From the NCBI RefSeq assembly GCF_041355105.1, contig NZ_JBFUPK010000004.1:62001-126000 (forward strand): a stretch of DNA of 64,000 nt. The letters run 5' to 3'. Below the pieces are notes generated by a model. That model made no database searches. It saw only the letters and a program-made list of their open reading frames with translations, and was not told where the DNA came from. Positions within the stretch are counted from its first letter, which is position 1. Each line of letters opens with the position of its first letter. Positions 49,881 through 58,420 of this stretch are shown here, piece after piece. This DNA is from Terriglobus sp. RCC_193 (GTDB lineage: Bacteria; Acidobacteriota; Terriglobia; Terriglobales; Acidobacteriaceae). The position numbers were made by a program, and so were the translations under genes.

Positions 49881-50501
49881 TTAGTCACACCGATTGAGGT
49901 AACGGATGCCACCCTCGGGGTGCCGTGTGCCGAACTTCGGTGCAATCCAGATCAGCGTCACGATCAGGTTTAGCGCAAGCGACAGGATCGGCTTGTAAAA
50001 CGCCATGGGGATGGCGGCAACGTAAAGCACGATGCTGGTTGCGTGTTTGATGGCCTCGCTGACGTCCGCTTTGGGAATCTGCTCGCCCAGGCGTTTTCTC
50101 AGATTGTCGACGGCTGCACGCAGCAGGAAAAATCCCATGCCCGCAAGCAGCATGATGCCCGCATAGAGCGCAGTTGAGAACGAGTCGAAGTGGTGCTCCT
50201 CCACGTAATCCGTGAAAAAGGGTACGAACGAAACGCAGAAGAGCCAGAGCAGGTTGGCCCAAAGCACGCGATAGTTCACCACCTCAATGCGTCCCACCAC
50301 ATCGTGATGGTTGACCCAGTAGATGGCAATCATCAGGAAGCTGAGAGCATAAATGCCAAGCCGCGGCAGGATGCTGAGGAAGCCCGGCAATCCATGCGCT
50401 TCCGGCACGTGAAGCTCCAACACCATGATGGTGATGATGACGGCAATGACGCCGTCACTGAACGCTTCCAATCGTGTGGACTTCATCTCATGCGCAGGCA
50501 T
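49881..50501 (-). CDS. TMEM175-family potassium channel protein
   Basis: A 206-residue membrane protein with the TMEM175 signature RLEAFSDGVIAVIITIMVLE in its first helix, which lines the K+ selective pore in characterised members. About five further hydrophobic segments follow. Bacterial members are single-repeat and form tetramers. It lies inside the lysine/DAP gene set, ten bases before the M29 gene's end, with no known metabolic link. ATG at 50486 is an alternative start. A role in potassium or osmotic balance is plausible by family, not by context. Confidence 0.88.
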   Translation of the reverse strand: MPAHEMKSTRLEAFSDGVIAVIITIMVLELHVPEAHGLPGFLSILPRLGIYALSFLMIAIYWVNHHDVVGRIEVVNYRVLWANLLWLFCVSFVPFFTDYVEEHHFDSFSTALYAGIMLLAGMGFFLLRAAVDNLRKRLGEQIPKADVSEAIKHATSIVLYVAAIPMAFYKPILSLALNLIVTLIWIAPKFGTRHPEGGIRYLNRCD

Positions 50502-50510
50502 GGCGGCAGC

Positions 50511-51761
50511 TTACACCCACTCGCCGCTACGCATCAGCGGTTCCTCGGTGCCGTCTGCGCGGACGCCGTCCACATTCATCTCGCCGGAGCCAATCATCCA
50601 GTCCACGTGGATCAGGCTGCTGTTGGCGCCCTTACTGTTCAGCGTGGTTTCGTTCAGGTTTTCGCCGTCGATGATACAGGTGGCGTACGCCTGTCCCAGT
50701 GCGATGTGGCTGGCTGCGTTCTCATCGAACAGCGTGTTCCAGAAGAGCAGACCACTTTGTGCAATGGGCGATGAGTGCGGCACGAGCGCTACTTCACCCA
50801 GGTGGCTTGCACCTTCATCTACGGCGATGAGTTTCTTCAACGCTTCTTCACCAGCGGTGGCGTGTGCTTCCACGATCTTGCCGTTTTCAAAGCGGACGCT
50901 GATGTTCTCAATCAGCGTGCCCTGATGGGAGAGCGGCTTCGATGCGGTAACGGTGCCGTTCACGCGGTCCTTATGCGGCGTGGTGAAGCATTCTTCCGTG
51001 GGGATGTTCGCGTTGCAGAAGATGCCGTTGCCGCATACACCACCACCACCGGCCCACAGATGATCGTCCGCAAGACCCACAACAAGATCGGTGCCGGGGC
51101 CGCGGAAGTGCAGTGCGTGATAGCGCTTTTCATTCAGCAACGCTACACGCTTCATGATGTTTTCGCCGTGGTCTTTCCAGTCCTGCACCGGATCGTCGCC
51201 CGTGATGCGCGATGCGGAAAAGATGGCATCCCACAGGCGCGCGACGGCTTCGTTCTCCGGCAGGTCAGGGAACACAAGCCTGGCCCATGCGGGAGTGGCC
51301 CCGGCAAGGATGCTCCAGTTAATGGTGTGGCGTGTGACCAACTCCATCGCGGGCTTACTGGCTTTGGAGGCCGCCACATTTGCGCGGTTGATCTTATCCG
51401 GGTCCTGTCCCTTCAACAGCGCCGGGTTTGCGCCGGTGATGCCGAGTCGCGCGGCACCGCTGCGATAGGCTTCGGCGATGCCGTCGGCCAGCCACTTCGG
51501 TGTGAAGTCGAATGCGGCGTCCGGCGCGTTCTGATAACGCGCGAGCGTGGCCACGTCGTCCTGATAGAGCACCGTTACGGCGTATGCTCCAGCCTTGTAT
51601 GCCTCTGCCACAACCTTGCGGATGAAGGGGATGTGATCGAGCGATGCGGTGACGACAACTTCCTGACCTTCGCGAAGATTCAGGCCAACGCGGACGGCAA
51701 CAAGTGCAAGGCGGTCAAGCTTTTCATCGAAGGTGAGATTGGCAAACGGCTTGGTGGACAT
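50511..51761 (-). CDS. M29-family aminopeptidase
   Basis: A 416-residue leucyl aminopeptidase of the thermophilic M29 (AmpS/PepS) type. Metal-ligand motifs are in the usual places: NIPTEECFTTPHKDRVNG, IDEGASHLGEVALVPHSSPI (quoted as AVDEGASHLGEVALVP), LFDENAASHIALGQAY and SSLIHVDWMIGSGEMNVDG. It removes N-terminal residues from peptides in the cytoplasm using two divalent metals. Its position between dapB and the TMEM175/dapA genes is not explained by lysine synthesis. A repeat element separates it from dapB. Confidence 0.92.
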   Translation of the reverse strand: MSTKPFANLTFDEKLDRLALVAVRVGLNLREGQEVVVTASLDHIPFIRKVVAEAYKAGAYAVTVLYQDDVATLARYQNAPDAAFDFTPKWLADGIAEAYRSGAARLGITGANPALLKGQDPDKINRANVAASKASKPAMELVTRHTINWSILAGATPAWARLVFPDLPENEAVARLWDAIFSASRITGDDPVQDWKDHGENIMKRVALLNEKRYHALHFRGPGTDLVVGLADDHLWAGGGGVCGNGIFCNANIPTEECFTTPHKDRVNGTVTASKPLSHQGTLIENISVRFENGKIVEAHATAGEEALKKLIAVDEGASHLGEVALVPHSSPIAQSGLLFWNTLFDENAASHIALGQAYATCIIDGENLNETTLNSKGANSSLIHVDWMIGSGEMNVDGVRADGTEEPLMRSGEWV

Positions 51762-51771
51762 CGGTAAATTC

Positions 51772-51838
51772 CCTCAGGGGCTAAAGCCCCGTTGCTCGTA
51801 AGGCTAAATGGCCCGGCTAAAGCCGGGCCCCTTCAAAA
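51772..51838. repeat. Double-hairpin intergenic element, copy 1
   Basis: Stem GGGGC-TAAA-GCCCC (51777-51790) followed by a perfect eight-base-pair stem GGCCCGGC-TAAA-GCCGGGCC (51810-51829). The same pair of stems with different loops stands at 52567-52632, on the other side of dapB. Confidence 0.85.
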
Positions 51839-51880
51839 CAAGTAGACGGTGCTGCTTTAAATCTGCGTGAAGTAGCTGCT

Positions 51881-52558
51881 CTAAATCTGCGTGAAGATGT
51901 CGCGGAAGTCGTACACACCTTTGCGTGTGCTGAGCCACTCGGCGGCACGCACAGCACCTTCGGCAAAGCCGCGGCGGCCAAAGGCTTCATGGCGCAGGCT
52001 GAGCTTGTCGCCTGCGCTGATGGCTTCGGCAATGTGAATGCCTGCCACGTCGCCTTCGCGAATGGATTCGATCGGCACTTCACCTGCCGCGTTCATGGCC
52101 TGCTGAATGCTGACGGCGGTGCCGCTGGGCGCGTCCAGTTTCTGCGTATGGTGCGTCTCTTCAATCTTGAAGTCGTAGCCGTACTTCTTCAGCGAATCGG
52201 TCATCTGCCTGGCAAGCTGCAGCATCACCTGCACTCCAATGGAGTAGTTGGTGCCGTGTAGCAGCGCGGCATCCTTGCGAATGGCAAGTCCACTCATGTC
52301 ATTCAGGTGCTGATACCAACCCGTTGTACCTACAACTACCTTCGCGCCCACGGCGAGGCACGCACGCAGGTTCGTCAGCACCGCTTCCGGCGTGGTGAAG
52401 TCAATGATGACATCGAAGCCTGCAACGAAGGGCGCAGTGAGTGCCGCGCCGCGCGGGTTTTCCTTCGCATCCAGAACGTGTACGCCGTGGCCGCGCTCTG
52501 TGGCGACCTCTGCTACCAGCTTGCCTGTCTTGCCGTGTCCCAGAACCAGCATCCGCAT
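51881..52558 (-). CDS. dapB: 4-hydroxy-tetrahydrodipicolinate reductase
   Basis: Reduces the DapA product with NAD(P)H to tetrahydrodipicolinate. The 225-residue protein is shorter than the roughly 270 of E. coli DapB but keeps the nucleotide loop VLGHGKTGKLV, VIIDFTTPEAVLTNL, VVGTTGWY, NYSIGVQVMLQLA and the substrate motif EETHHTQKLDAPSGTA, with the catalytic His/Lys. The shorter N-terminal domain is like that of several non-proteobacterial DapB enzymes. Flanked by two copies of a double-hairpin repeat element. Confidence 0.93.
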   Translation of the reverse strand: MRMLVLGHGKTGKLVAEVATERGHGVHVLDAKENPRGAALTAPFVAGFDVIIDFTTPEAVLTNLRACLAVGAKVVVGTTGWYQHLNDMSGLAIRKDAALLHGTNYSIGVQVMLQLARQMTDSLKKYGYDFKIEETHHTQKLDAPSGTAVSIQQAMNAAGEVPIESIREGDVAGIHIAEAISAGDKLSLRHEAFGRRGFAEGAVRAAEWLSTRKGVYDFRDIFTQI

Positions 52559-52566
52559 GGTTGGTT

Positions 52567-52632
52567 TCCTTCAGGGGCTAAGCCCCTTGTTGATGATTCG
52601 ATGGAACGGCCCGGCCGAAGCCGGGCCCATTG
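52567..52632. repeat. Double-hairpin intergenic element, copy 2
   Basis: Stem GGGGC-TAA-GCCCC (52572-52584) followed by GGCCCGGC-CGAA-GCCGGGCC (52606-52625). The second stem is identical to that of copy 1 but the loop has changed from TAAA to CGAA. Confidence 0.85.
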
Positions 52633-52639
52633 AAAGCGC

Positions 52640-54109
52640 TTACTGCACCGTGATGCGTGCGGGTTCGTTTACTGGTGGCGTGCCGGTGGTGTTGGCGCGT
52701 GCGTCCAGGTCAAAGATGTTCGGGTCAGGATCGGCGAAGAAGGTGCTGTGCAGAGAACGGATCGCCTCCGATGCATCGTCTTCCTCGACCATGAAGCTCA
52801 TGTTGATTTCGCTGGCGCCCTGCGAGATCATGCGCACGTTCACATGGCCAATCGCGGTGAATACCTTACCCGCAATGCCCGCGTGTCCGCGAATGTCTTC
52901 GCCAACAAGGCATACCAGCGCCTTGTTGCTTTCGTACTTCACGTCGGCAATCTTTGAAAGGTCTTCTGCAATCTGCGGCAGCTTGTCGCTGGTGTCCACC
53001 GTGACGGAGATGGAGACTTCCGAAGTGGAGACCATGTCGATGACGACCTTGTGCTTGTCGAAAACATCGAATACGGCCTTCAGATAGCCATGCGTCATCA
53101 GCATGCGGCTGGCCACGATGTCCACGATGGTCAGCTTCTTCTTTACCGCGATGCACTTGAACGGCGAACGGCACGGCGGCGCAACAGCGCTGATGCGTGT
53201 GCCTTCGTTTGCAGCGTTGCGGCTGTTGAGCACAAACACGGGAATGTTCAGCTGCACCGCAGGCAGGATCGTTGCAGGATGCAGTACCTTCGCGCCGAAG
53301 TAAGCGAGTTCCGCTGCTTCTTCAAACGAAATGGTCTTCACGCGCAACGCGTCTGAACAGATACGCGGATCGGTCGTCATGATGCCGTTGACATCGGTCC
53401 AGATTTCAATGGCGCCACCGTGCAGACCGCCGCCAACCAGCGCCGCAGAGAAGTCGCTACCACCGCGACCCAGTGTGGTGGTGATGCCTTTTTCAGTGGC
53501 GCCGATGAAGCCGCCCATCACGGGCGTCAGCCCCTGTTCAATCAATGGAAGCGCATGTTCCTTCAGGCGTGCTTCGATCAACGTTTCGTTGGGGATCGCT
53601 TTGCCATAGCTGTCGTCGGTGACGATGCAGTGGCGCGCGTCGAGATGTGTTCCCTTAATACCGGCTGCGTCGAATGCGGCGGCGACAATCTGGCTGCTGA
53701 GACGTTCGCCGTAGCTGACCACGTTGTCCGTGGTGCGCGGTGTCAGTTCACCTACAGCGGCGATGCCGCGCAGCAGATCGTCCAGATGATCGAAGTCATG
53801 CTGGATGTGATTCAGCAGTACGTTCAACTGCGGCTGCTTCGCCAGTTCGCCAGCGGTTTCCAGATGGCGCGAACGCAGACGTGCGGAGAGTGCCAGCGCG
53901 CCGGACTTGTCACCGTTACCCGCGGCAGCGGCAGCGGCCAGAAGCGTATCCGTCACCTTCGCCATCGCAGAGACAACCACAACGGCTTCCAGACCCTTTT
54001 CGCGGCGGCCACGCACAACGGCAGCGGTCCGACGGATTGCGGCTGCGTCTTCAACAGAAGTGCCGCCGAACTTCATCACAACGAGTTGCGGACGGGATGC
54101 AGTGCTCAT
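52640..54109 (-). CDS. lysC: Aspartokinase
   Basis: Phosphorylates aspartate, the entry step to lysine, DAP, threonine and methionine. The 489-residue protein starts VVMKFGGTSV (ATP/aspartate site) and continues VVVVSAMAKVTD, GFIGATEKGITTTLGRGGSDFSA and EIWTDVNGIMTTDPR. Two C-terminal ACT regions (VVIDMVSTSEVSISVTVD; VNVRMISQGASEINMSFMV) are the usual lysine/threonine feedback module. ATG 54109 overlaps the asd stop codon (ATGA), so the two are translationally coupled. An upstream in-frame ATG would overlap asd and is not preferred. Confidence 0.96.
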   Translation of the reverse strand: MSTASRPQLVVMKFGGTSVEDAAAIRRTAAVVRGRREKGLEAVVVVSAMAKVTDTLLAAAAAAGNGDKSGALALSARLRSRHLETAGELAKQPQLNVLLNHIQHDFDHLDDLLRGIAAVGELTPRTTDNVVSYGERLSSQIVAAAFDAAGIKGTHLDARHCIVTDDSYGKAIPNETLIEARLKEHALPLIEQGLTPVMGGFIGATEKGITTTLGRGGSDFSAALVGGGLHGGAIEIWTDVNGIMTTDPRICSDALRVKTISFEEAAELAYFGAKVLHPATILPAVQLNIPVFVLNSRNAANEGTRISAVAPPCRSPFKCIAVKKKLTIVDIVASRMLMTHGYLKAVFDVFDKHKVVIDMVSTSEVSISVTVDTSDKLPQIAEDLSKIADVKYESNKALVCLVGEDIRGHAGIAGKVFTAIGHVNVRMISQGASEINMSFMVEEDDASEAIRSLHSTFFADPDPNIFDLDARANTTGTPPVNEPARITVQ

Positions 54110-55227
54110 GCGTTCACCAACACATTCTCGGCCAGCCCTGCGCCGGTCTGGGTATGCAGATGCTTGCCCGGCAACAGGTCCATCTTTGCGAGGACTTCCG
54201 CGTTCAGCACAGCGGCTCCTGCGGCTCCGCGCAGCGTGTTGTGGCTCAGCAGGACAAACTTCCAGTCCAGTAGTGGGCACTCGCGCAGACGGCCCACGGT
54301 GGTGCTCATGCCGTTGCCTGCACCCACGTCAAAGCGTGGCTGCGGACGATCCGGCGCGTCGGTAAAGATCACCGGCTGCACAGGCGCAGTGGGCAGATGA
54401 TGCTGCGCCAGCGGCTGGAACTCGCTCCATGCAGCAAGGATTTCCTCGCGTGTGACCGGCTTCTTGAACTTGATGGAGACGCACTCCGTGTGGCCATCGA
54501 TGACGGCAACGCGATTGCAGTGCGCGCTAACCTTCGCGGGCAACATGTCAATGCCATTGCCGTTGAACTTGCCCAGCAGCTTGCCCACTTCCTCCTGCAG
54601 CTTTTCCTCTTCGTTCTTGATGAAGGGAACCACGTTGCCCAGGATGTCCAGCGAAGGTACGCCAGGATAACCCGCTCCGCTGACGGCCTGCATGGTGCTG
54701 ACAAAGAGCGACTCAATACCGAAGCGCTCTTCCAGCGGCTTCAGCGCAAGCACAAGGCCAATGGCAGAGCAGTTGGGGTTGGTGACAATGTAGCCGCCAC
54801 TTGCAGAGGTATAAGCAGCCTGCTTCGTCAGCAGTGGCAGATGATCTGCGTTGACCTCCGGCACAACCAGCGGCACATCCGGCGTCATGCGGAAGGCCGA
54901 CGAGTTGGAGATGACGGCGCATCCCGCATCCGCAAACAGCGGTTCCAGTTCCTGCGCAATGTCACTGTCCAGCGCGGCGAAGATGATCTTCGGCACGTTG
55001 CCGGTGTTGGCGGCAGGCGTGTTCGGCTGCAGCACCAGGTCTGCAATGCGTGCGGGCATGGGGGTGTCCAGCTTCCATTTGGCGGCGTCGGCGTAGCGTT
55101 TACCCGCCGAACGATCGCTTGCCGCAACCCACGTGATCTCAAACCACGGGTGTGCTTCCAGAAGTTGAATAAAGCGCTGGCCGACGGTACCGGTCGCGCC
55201 GAGAATCCCCACCTTGCGACGTTCCAT
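54106..55227 (-). CDS. asd: Aspartate-semialdehyde dehydrogenase (archaeal/fungal type)
   Basis: Makes aspartate-semialdehyde from aspartyl phosphate with NADPH. A 373-residue protein with VGILGATGTVGQRFIQLLE (NADP loop), AGKRYADAAKW, the catalytic Cys in SGGYIVTNPNCSAIGL, and SGAGYPGVPSLDILGNVVPF. It belongs to the longer subtype typical of archaea, yeast and some bacteria, not the E. coli type. It is the first gene of the minus-strand lysine/DAP set and overlaps lysC (ATGA). No lysine riboswitch was recognised in front of it. Confidence 0.95.
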   Translation of the reverse strand: MERRKVGILGATGTVGQRFIQLLEAHPWFEITWVAASDRSAGKRYADAAKWKLDTPMPARIADLVLQPNTPAANTGNVPKIIFAALDSDIAQELEPLFADAGCAVISNSSAFRMTPDVPLVVPEVNADHLPLLTKQAAYTSASGGYIVTNPNCSAIGLVLALKPLEERFGIESLFVSTMQAVSGAGYPGVPSLDILGNVVPFIKNEEEKLQEEVGKLLGKFNGNGIDMLPAKVSAHCNRVAVIDGHTECVSIKFKKPVTREEILAAWSEFQPLAQHHLPTAPVQPVIFTDAPDRPQPRFDVGAGNGMSTTVGRLRECPLLDWKFVLLSHNTLRGAAGAAVLNAEVLAKMDLLPGKHLHTQTGAGLAENVLVNA

Positions 55228-55308
55228 TGTGTTCTGCAGTCCTTAATCCATACCGGATGTATCTGTTAAGGATACCGGATTGCAGCGGCAACGATCGAAT
55301 TTCCGCTC

Positions 55309-55614
55309 TTAGTAATCCGTGGCGCGACGACGCGTGACGTAAACCGTCCGTGTCCGTGTTCCGAATGCGCCCCACGCGATCAACAGACCAACGGCATGAA
55401 TCAGGAACCAGATGCTGAGACCCTGCGTGGTGTAAATCCAGAAAAGGATCAGAATGCGCGGAATCAGCAACGCCACCAGCGTGGGAATGAGGCTGATGAC
55501 AAAGACATTCCCCGTGTGGCCCTGCAGGTACAGCGCCAGCAGCGAAAGCCGTGGCAGGAACAGGCTGAGGATGAGAAACCAAAGGGGAAGTCCCAGCGAA
55601 TGGAGATCGGGCAT
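55309..55614 (-). CDS. Small membrane protein of unknown function
   Basis: A 101-residue protein with three hydrophobic segments (about 10-30, 35-60, 65-88): LGLPLWFLILSLFLPRLSLLALYL (in part), VISLIPTLVALLIPRILILFWIY and LSIWFLIHAVGLLIAWGAFG. The basic tail (RTRTVYVTRRRATDY) is probably cytoplasmic. No family is recognised. It is three bases from a small lipoprotein gene on the same strand, so the two form a pair. Confidence 0.7.
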   Translation of the reverse strand: MPDLHSLGLPLWFLILSLFLPRLSLLALYLQGHTGNVFVISLIPTLVALLIPRILILFWIYTTQGLSIWFLIHAVGLLIAWGAFGTRTRTVYVTRRRATDY

Positions 55615-55617
55615 GGC

Positions 55618-55827
55618 TTATTGCACCTTTGTCGGGGGAGGGGTCTGCGCCTGAGACTGCGGCTTATTCTGCGGCGGCTGAGCGGGCGCAGTCTGTCCGG
55701 CTTTGCTGGTGTCAATGCCATTGGGAGCAGCGTCAACCGCTGTACCGTGTTTCACAGCGGCGTCGGGCTTGCATCCGGAAATGGTAACCATCAGAACGCA
55801 CAGCAGCGTTCCAGCCAGCACTTTCAT
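55618..55827 (-). CDS. Small lipoprotein
   Basis: A 69-residue protein with a lipoprotein signal MKVLAGTLLCVLMVTISGC (lipobox ISGC, Cys 19). The mature part is short, Pro/Gln-rich and repetitive (APAQPPQNKPQSQAQTPPP), like periplasmic spacers. It is three bases upstream of the small membrane protein gene. Function unknown. Confidence 0.7.
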   Translation of the reverse strand: MKVLAGTLLCVLMVTISGCKPDAAVKHGTAVDAAPNGIDTSKAGQTAPAQPPQNKPQSQAQTPPPTKVQ

Positions 55828-55877
55828 GACTGCTGTGATGCGGTGTGGATGGTATGTGGTTTGTGAAACGGGAAAGT

Positions 55878-56357
55878 TTATATTCCCGGGGAGGTCTTGC
55901 GGAGCCTCGATCCCAGTAGTTCTTCCAGTTCGGCCTTGAATTCGCGCACATCCTTGAAGTCGCGGTAGACGCTGGCGAAGCGGATATAGGCGACCGTGTC
56001 AATCTCTTTCAGTCGCGACATGATCAGTTCGCCAACCTCCACGGTGGTGCGTTCGCGCTCCGGCGAATCCACCACGTAGGCTTCCGTTTCATCCACGATT
56101 TTGCCCAGCCTGCCTGTGGGGACGGGGCGTTTCTGGCAGGCGTGCAGCAGGCCGTTCAGTACCTTCTGCCGGTCGAATTTCTCGCGGCGGCCGTCTTTCT
56201 TGACCACCATGTACGGAATTTCGTCGATGCGTTCATAGGTGGTGAAGCGCTTGTTGCACTTCTCACACTCGCGGCGGCGACGGATGCTATCCGCCTCCTT
56301 GCTCTCGCGTGAATCAACGACTTTATCCTGAGCCCAGCCGCAAAACGGACACTTCAT
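55878..56357 (-). CDS. nrdR: Transcriptional repressor NrdR
   Basis: Represses ribonucleotide reductase genes when dATP is high. A 159-residue protein: zinc ribbon MKCPFCGWAQDKVVDSRESKE...RRRRECEKCNKRFTTYE (quoted in parts; four Cys ligands) followed by the ATP-cone domain (YMVVKKDGRREKFDRQKVL). All family motifs are present. It shows no neighbouring nrd gene here, as is common. The window's only clear NrdR gene; a matching operator was not sought elsewhere. Confidence 0.96.
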   Translation of the reverse strand: MKCPFCGWAQDKVVDSRESKEADSIRRRRECEKCNKRFTTYERIDEIPYMVVKKDGRREKFDRQKVLNGLLHACQKRPVPTGRLGKIVDETEAYVVDSPERERTTVEVGELIMSRLKEIDTVAYIRFASVYRDFKDVREFKAELEELLGSRLRKTSPGI

Positions 56358-56385
56358 GCGAAGCCCATTCTATCAAGCATTGTCG

Positions 56386-57417
56386 TCATGATTTCTGTGC
56401 GCTTTCACGGGCCACGGTGCGAAGGTTCACGCTTTCCACGCGGGCATAGATCAGTCCGGGCAGAATCACGTTGATCGAGGTCACAAAGTAAGTGATGATG
56501 GCGACGCTTGCAGCCAGCTCCGCCGGAACACCAAACAGGCGAGTCAGCGCACCGAAGGTGAGTGCCTGCGCCCCGCCGCCGACACCCGGCAGCGTCACAA
56601 TGCCGCCCACCGCACTGAAACCCATCAGCAGCAGGCAGTGGGCAATGGTCAGGTTGTGCACCGGAGCAGGAAATGCCTTCATGGTAAGCACGTAGGTAAT
56701 CGCAATGGTTCCCCACAATGCAAAGCTGCACACGATCATGCCGATGAAGTCACTCGTGCTGCCAACTACGTTCAGACCGTTGCGAAACTCCAGCACCTTG
56801 GCTTCCGCGCTTTGTCCGGCCGGTTTGGAGAGGATGCCAACGATGTGACGGATCAGCCGCGCCATGAATTCGCCGGCCATACGAACGGCGACGACAAAGG
56901 CGGCCAGCACGGCAATCATGGCGGCAATGACCCATCCCAGCTTGTGAAACAGCTCGTGGTAGGGCAAAGCGTTCAGTTGCGGGCTGAGGATGAGATTTCC
57001 GGCAAAGAGAATGCCGAAGGCGGCAAGATCAAAGATGCGCTCCACGGCTACGACGGCAATCTGCGAAGAAAACGACAGGCCAATTCGTCGGCTGACGAGA
57101 TAGGGGCGAATCAGTTCACCCACGCGCCCGAAGATGGCGAGGCCTGCAAATCCGATGAACTGTGCACCAAGGAGCGTCCACCACGGCTTCCGTTCTTCCG
57201 GTGGCAGCGACGGCTTCAGGAAGAGTGTCCACCGAACGGCGCGCGCAACGGAATTGCTGTAAACCATCAGCGTTGCCAGCAGGAACAGCGGCAGATTCAC
57301 CTGGCGGCTGGCCAGCCAGAACGCATGCCAGTCAAAGTGCGACTGGTGAATCTTCCAGAACAGAAATGCTGCAATGAGAAGGATGACCGTCCAGAGAGCG
57401 ATGCGGCGTTTGTTCAT
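56386..57417 (-). CDS. Lysylphosphatidylglycerol synthase TM-region/flippase-like protein (UPF0104)
   Basis: A 343-residue membrane protein with about eight hydrophobic segments, of the UPF0104/AglD-like group. Typical motifs are LNxR-like RAVRWTLFLKPSLPP, QFIGFAGLAIFGRVGELIRPYLVSRRIGLSF (in part) and MGFSAVGGIVTLPGVGGGAQAL. Members serve as flippase domains for lipids or lack the catalytic part of MprF. It ends four bases from the lytic transglycosylase gene, so both are likely co-transcribed. No lysyl-transferase domain is attached, so aminoacylation is not expected. Confidence 0.88.
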   Translation of the reverse strand: MNKRRIALWTVILLIAAFLFWKIHQSHFDWHAFWLASRQVNLPLFLLATLMVYSNSVARAVRWTLFLKPSLPPEERKPWWTLLGAQFIGFAGLAIFGRVGELIRPYLVSRRIGLSFSSQIAVVAVERIFDLAAFGILFAGNLILSPQLNALPYHELFHKLGWVIAAMIAVLAAFVVAVRMAGEFMARLIRHIVGILSKPAGQSAEAKVLEFRNGLNVVGSTSDFIGMIVCSFALWGTIAITYVLTMKAFPAPVHNLTIAHCLLLMGFSAVGGIVTLPGVGGGAQALTFGALTRLFGVPAELAASVAIITYFVTSINVILPGLIYARVESVNLRTVARESAQKS

Positions 57418-57420
57418 GCT

Positions 57421-58107
57421 TTAGCGAACCACCGTGGCGGAAACTGCGCGTGCCTGCTCCGCAACACGACGATTAAATTCGCGGATCACACGTGCCACAT
57501 AGGCCCGTGTTTCACGATAAGGCGGGATGCCATGATAACGATCGACTGCGCCCGGACCCGCATTGTAAGCAGCCAGTGCCAGCGCAAGATTGTCGTGGTA
57601 TCGGGTCAGTAGTTGATCCAGATAGGCGCTGCCGCCATTCACATTCGATGCAGCGTCAAAGCTGTCTTTCACGTTCAACTGTGTTGCGGTGCCTGGCATC
57701 AACTGCATCAGGCCGCGTGCTCCCGTGCGCGATACGGCCTTTGTATTCCCACCGCTTTCCGCCTGCACGACAGACGCCAGCAACGCTACGTTTACATTAT
57801 GGCGGGCGCCGGAATCGGCAAGGATGGTGGCTGTTCCGATGGGTTCGTGAGACTCAGTCTTTGTGGGCGCGGGGGGATCCGGCGCCGGTTCGACCGACGT
57901 GATCGAAGAGGCAGCGACGTCCATGAAATTGTCCGCATGAAGGTACAGCCGGGTGATGTCCGTCGAAAGAGCCTCATGGCGTTCACAGGCGATGCTGAAC
58001 CCATTGCGAAGCGTTACCACCTCCGCAGCGCGTGCCGCAGCACCGCACATACCCGGTAGCAAAAGAAGCGCTGCAATCCTTCGGACGGAGAGGAAAACCA
58101 TCCCCAT
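57421..58107 (-). CDS. Lytic transglycosylase (SLT domain), exported
   Basis: Cleaves the glycan strand of peptidoglycan. The 228-residue protein has a signal peptide (IAALLLLPGMCGAAARAAE). The SLT domain spans about 105-215, with catalytic Glu in LASVVQAESGGNTKAVS, then GARGLMQLMPGTATQL and LALAAYNAGPGAVDRYHG. N-terminal residues form a short beta region of unknown role. ATG 58107 gives the better signal peptide; ATG 58101 is also possible. It is next to the flippase-like gene on the same strand. Confidence 0.92.
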   Translation of the reverse strand: MGMVFLSVRRIAALLLLPGMCGAAARAAEVVTLRNGFSIACERHEALSTDITRLYLHADNFMDVAASSITSVEPAPDPPAPTKTESHEPIGTATILADSGARHNVNVALLASVVQAESGGNTKAVSRTGARGLMQLMPGTATQLNVKDSFDAASNVNGGSAYLDQLLTRYHDNLALALAAYNAGPGAVDRYHGIPPYRETRAYVARVIREFNRRVAEQARAVSATVVR

Positions 58108-58183
58108 CAGAGTAGCATCCGGGGTTTGCGATGCTTCTTTGATTCCTGTCGAAGCGTCATCCTTGTATCTCAGCAAAGCTCGT

Positions 58184-58378
58184 ATGACCGCAGGTCGTCA
58201 TCCTGAGCGCAATGAAGTGGAGTCGAAGGACCTGCTTTCGTTTCGCGCTACTGCAATGCTGGTTGGAAGCCCTGTTCCGCTGGTAGAGAATGCTTTGATT
58301 ACCCGGAGCATTGCAGAGGGCATCGAAGCAAGCAGGTCCTTCGACTTCGCTCAGGATGACGACCTGCGGTCGTAGGAG
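58184..58378. repeat. Inverted pair of repeat cores (block 10)
   Basis: The left arm contains GCAGGTCGTCATCCTGAGCG and GTCGAAGGACCTGCTTTCG; the right arm has GCAGGTCCTTCGACTTCGCT and hairpin ACGACC-TGC-GGTCGT (58359-58373). The arms are reverse complements over about 40 bases apart from a ten-base insertion in the left arm, and could form a large hairpin with a loop of about 85 bases. Confidence 0.8.
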
Positions 58379-58420
58379 CTTCGCTGGTTTAGGGATTTAC
58401 ATGGACGAAGGCATATCCAC

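Noticed and set aside
52392-53087. A 231-residue plus-strand frame over dapB and lysC.
   Set aside because: It is antisense to two well-supported genes and has Ser/Arg/Met-rich shadow composition.
55228-55308. Possible lysine riboswitch before asd.
   Set aside because: Only two short direct copies of ATACCGGAT are seen in 80 bases. The space is too short for a lysine riboswitch and shows none of its conserved junctions.
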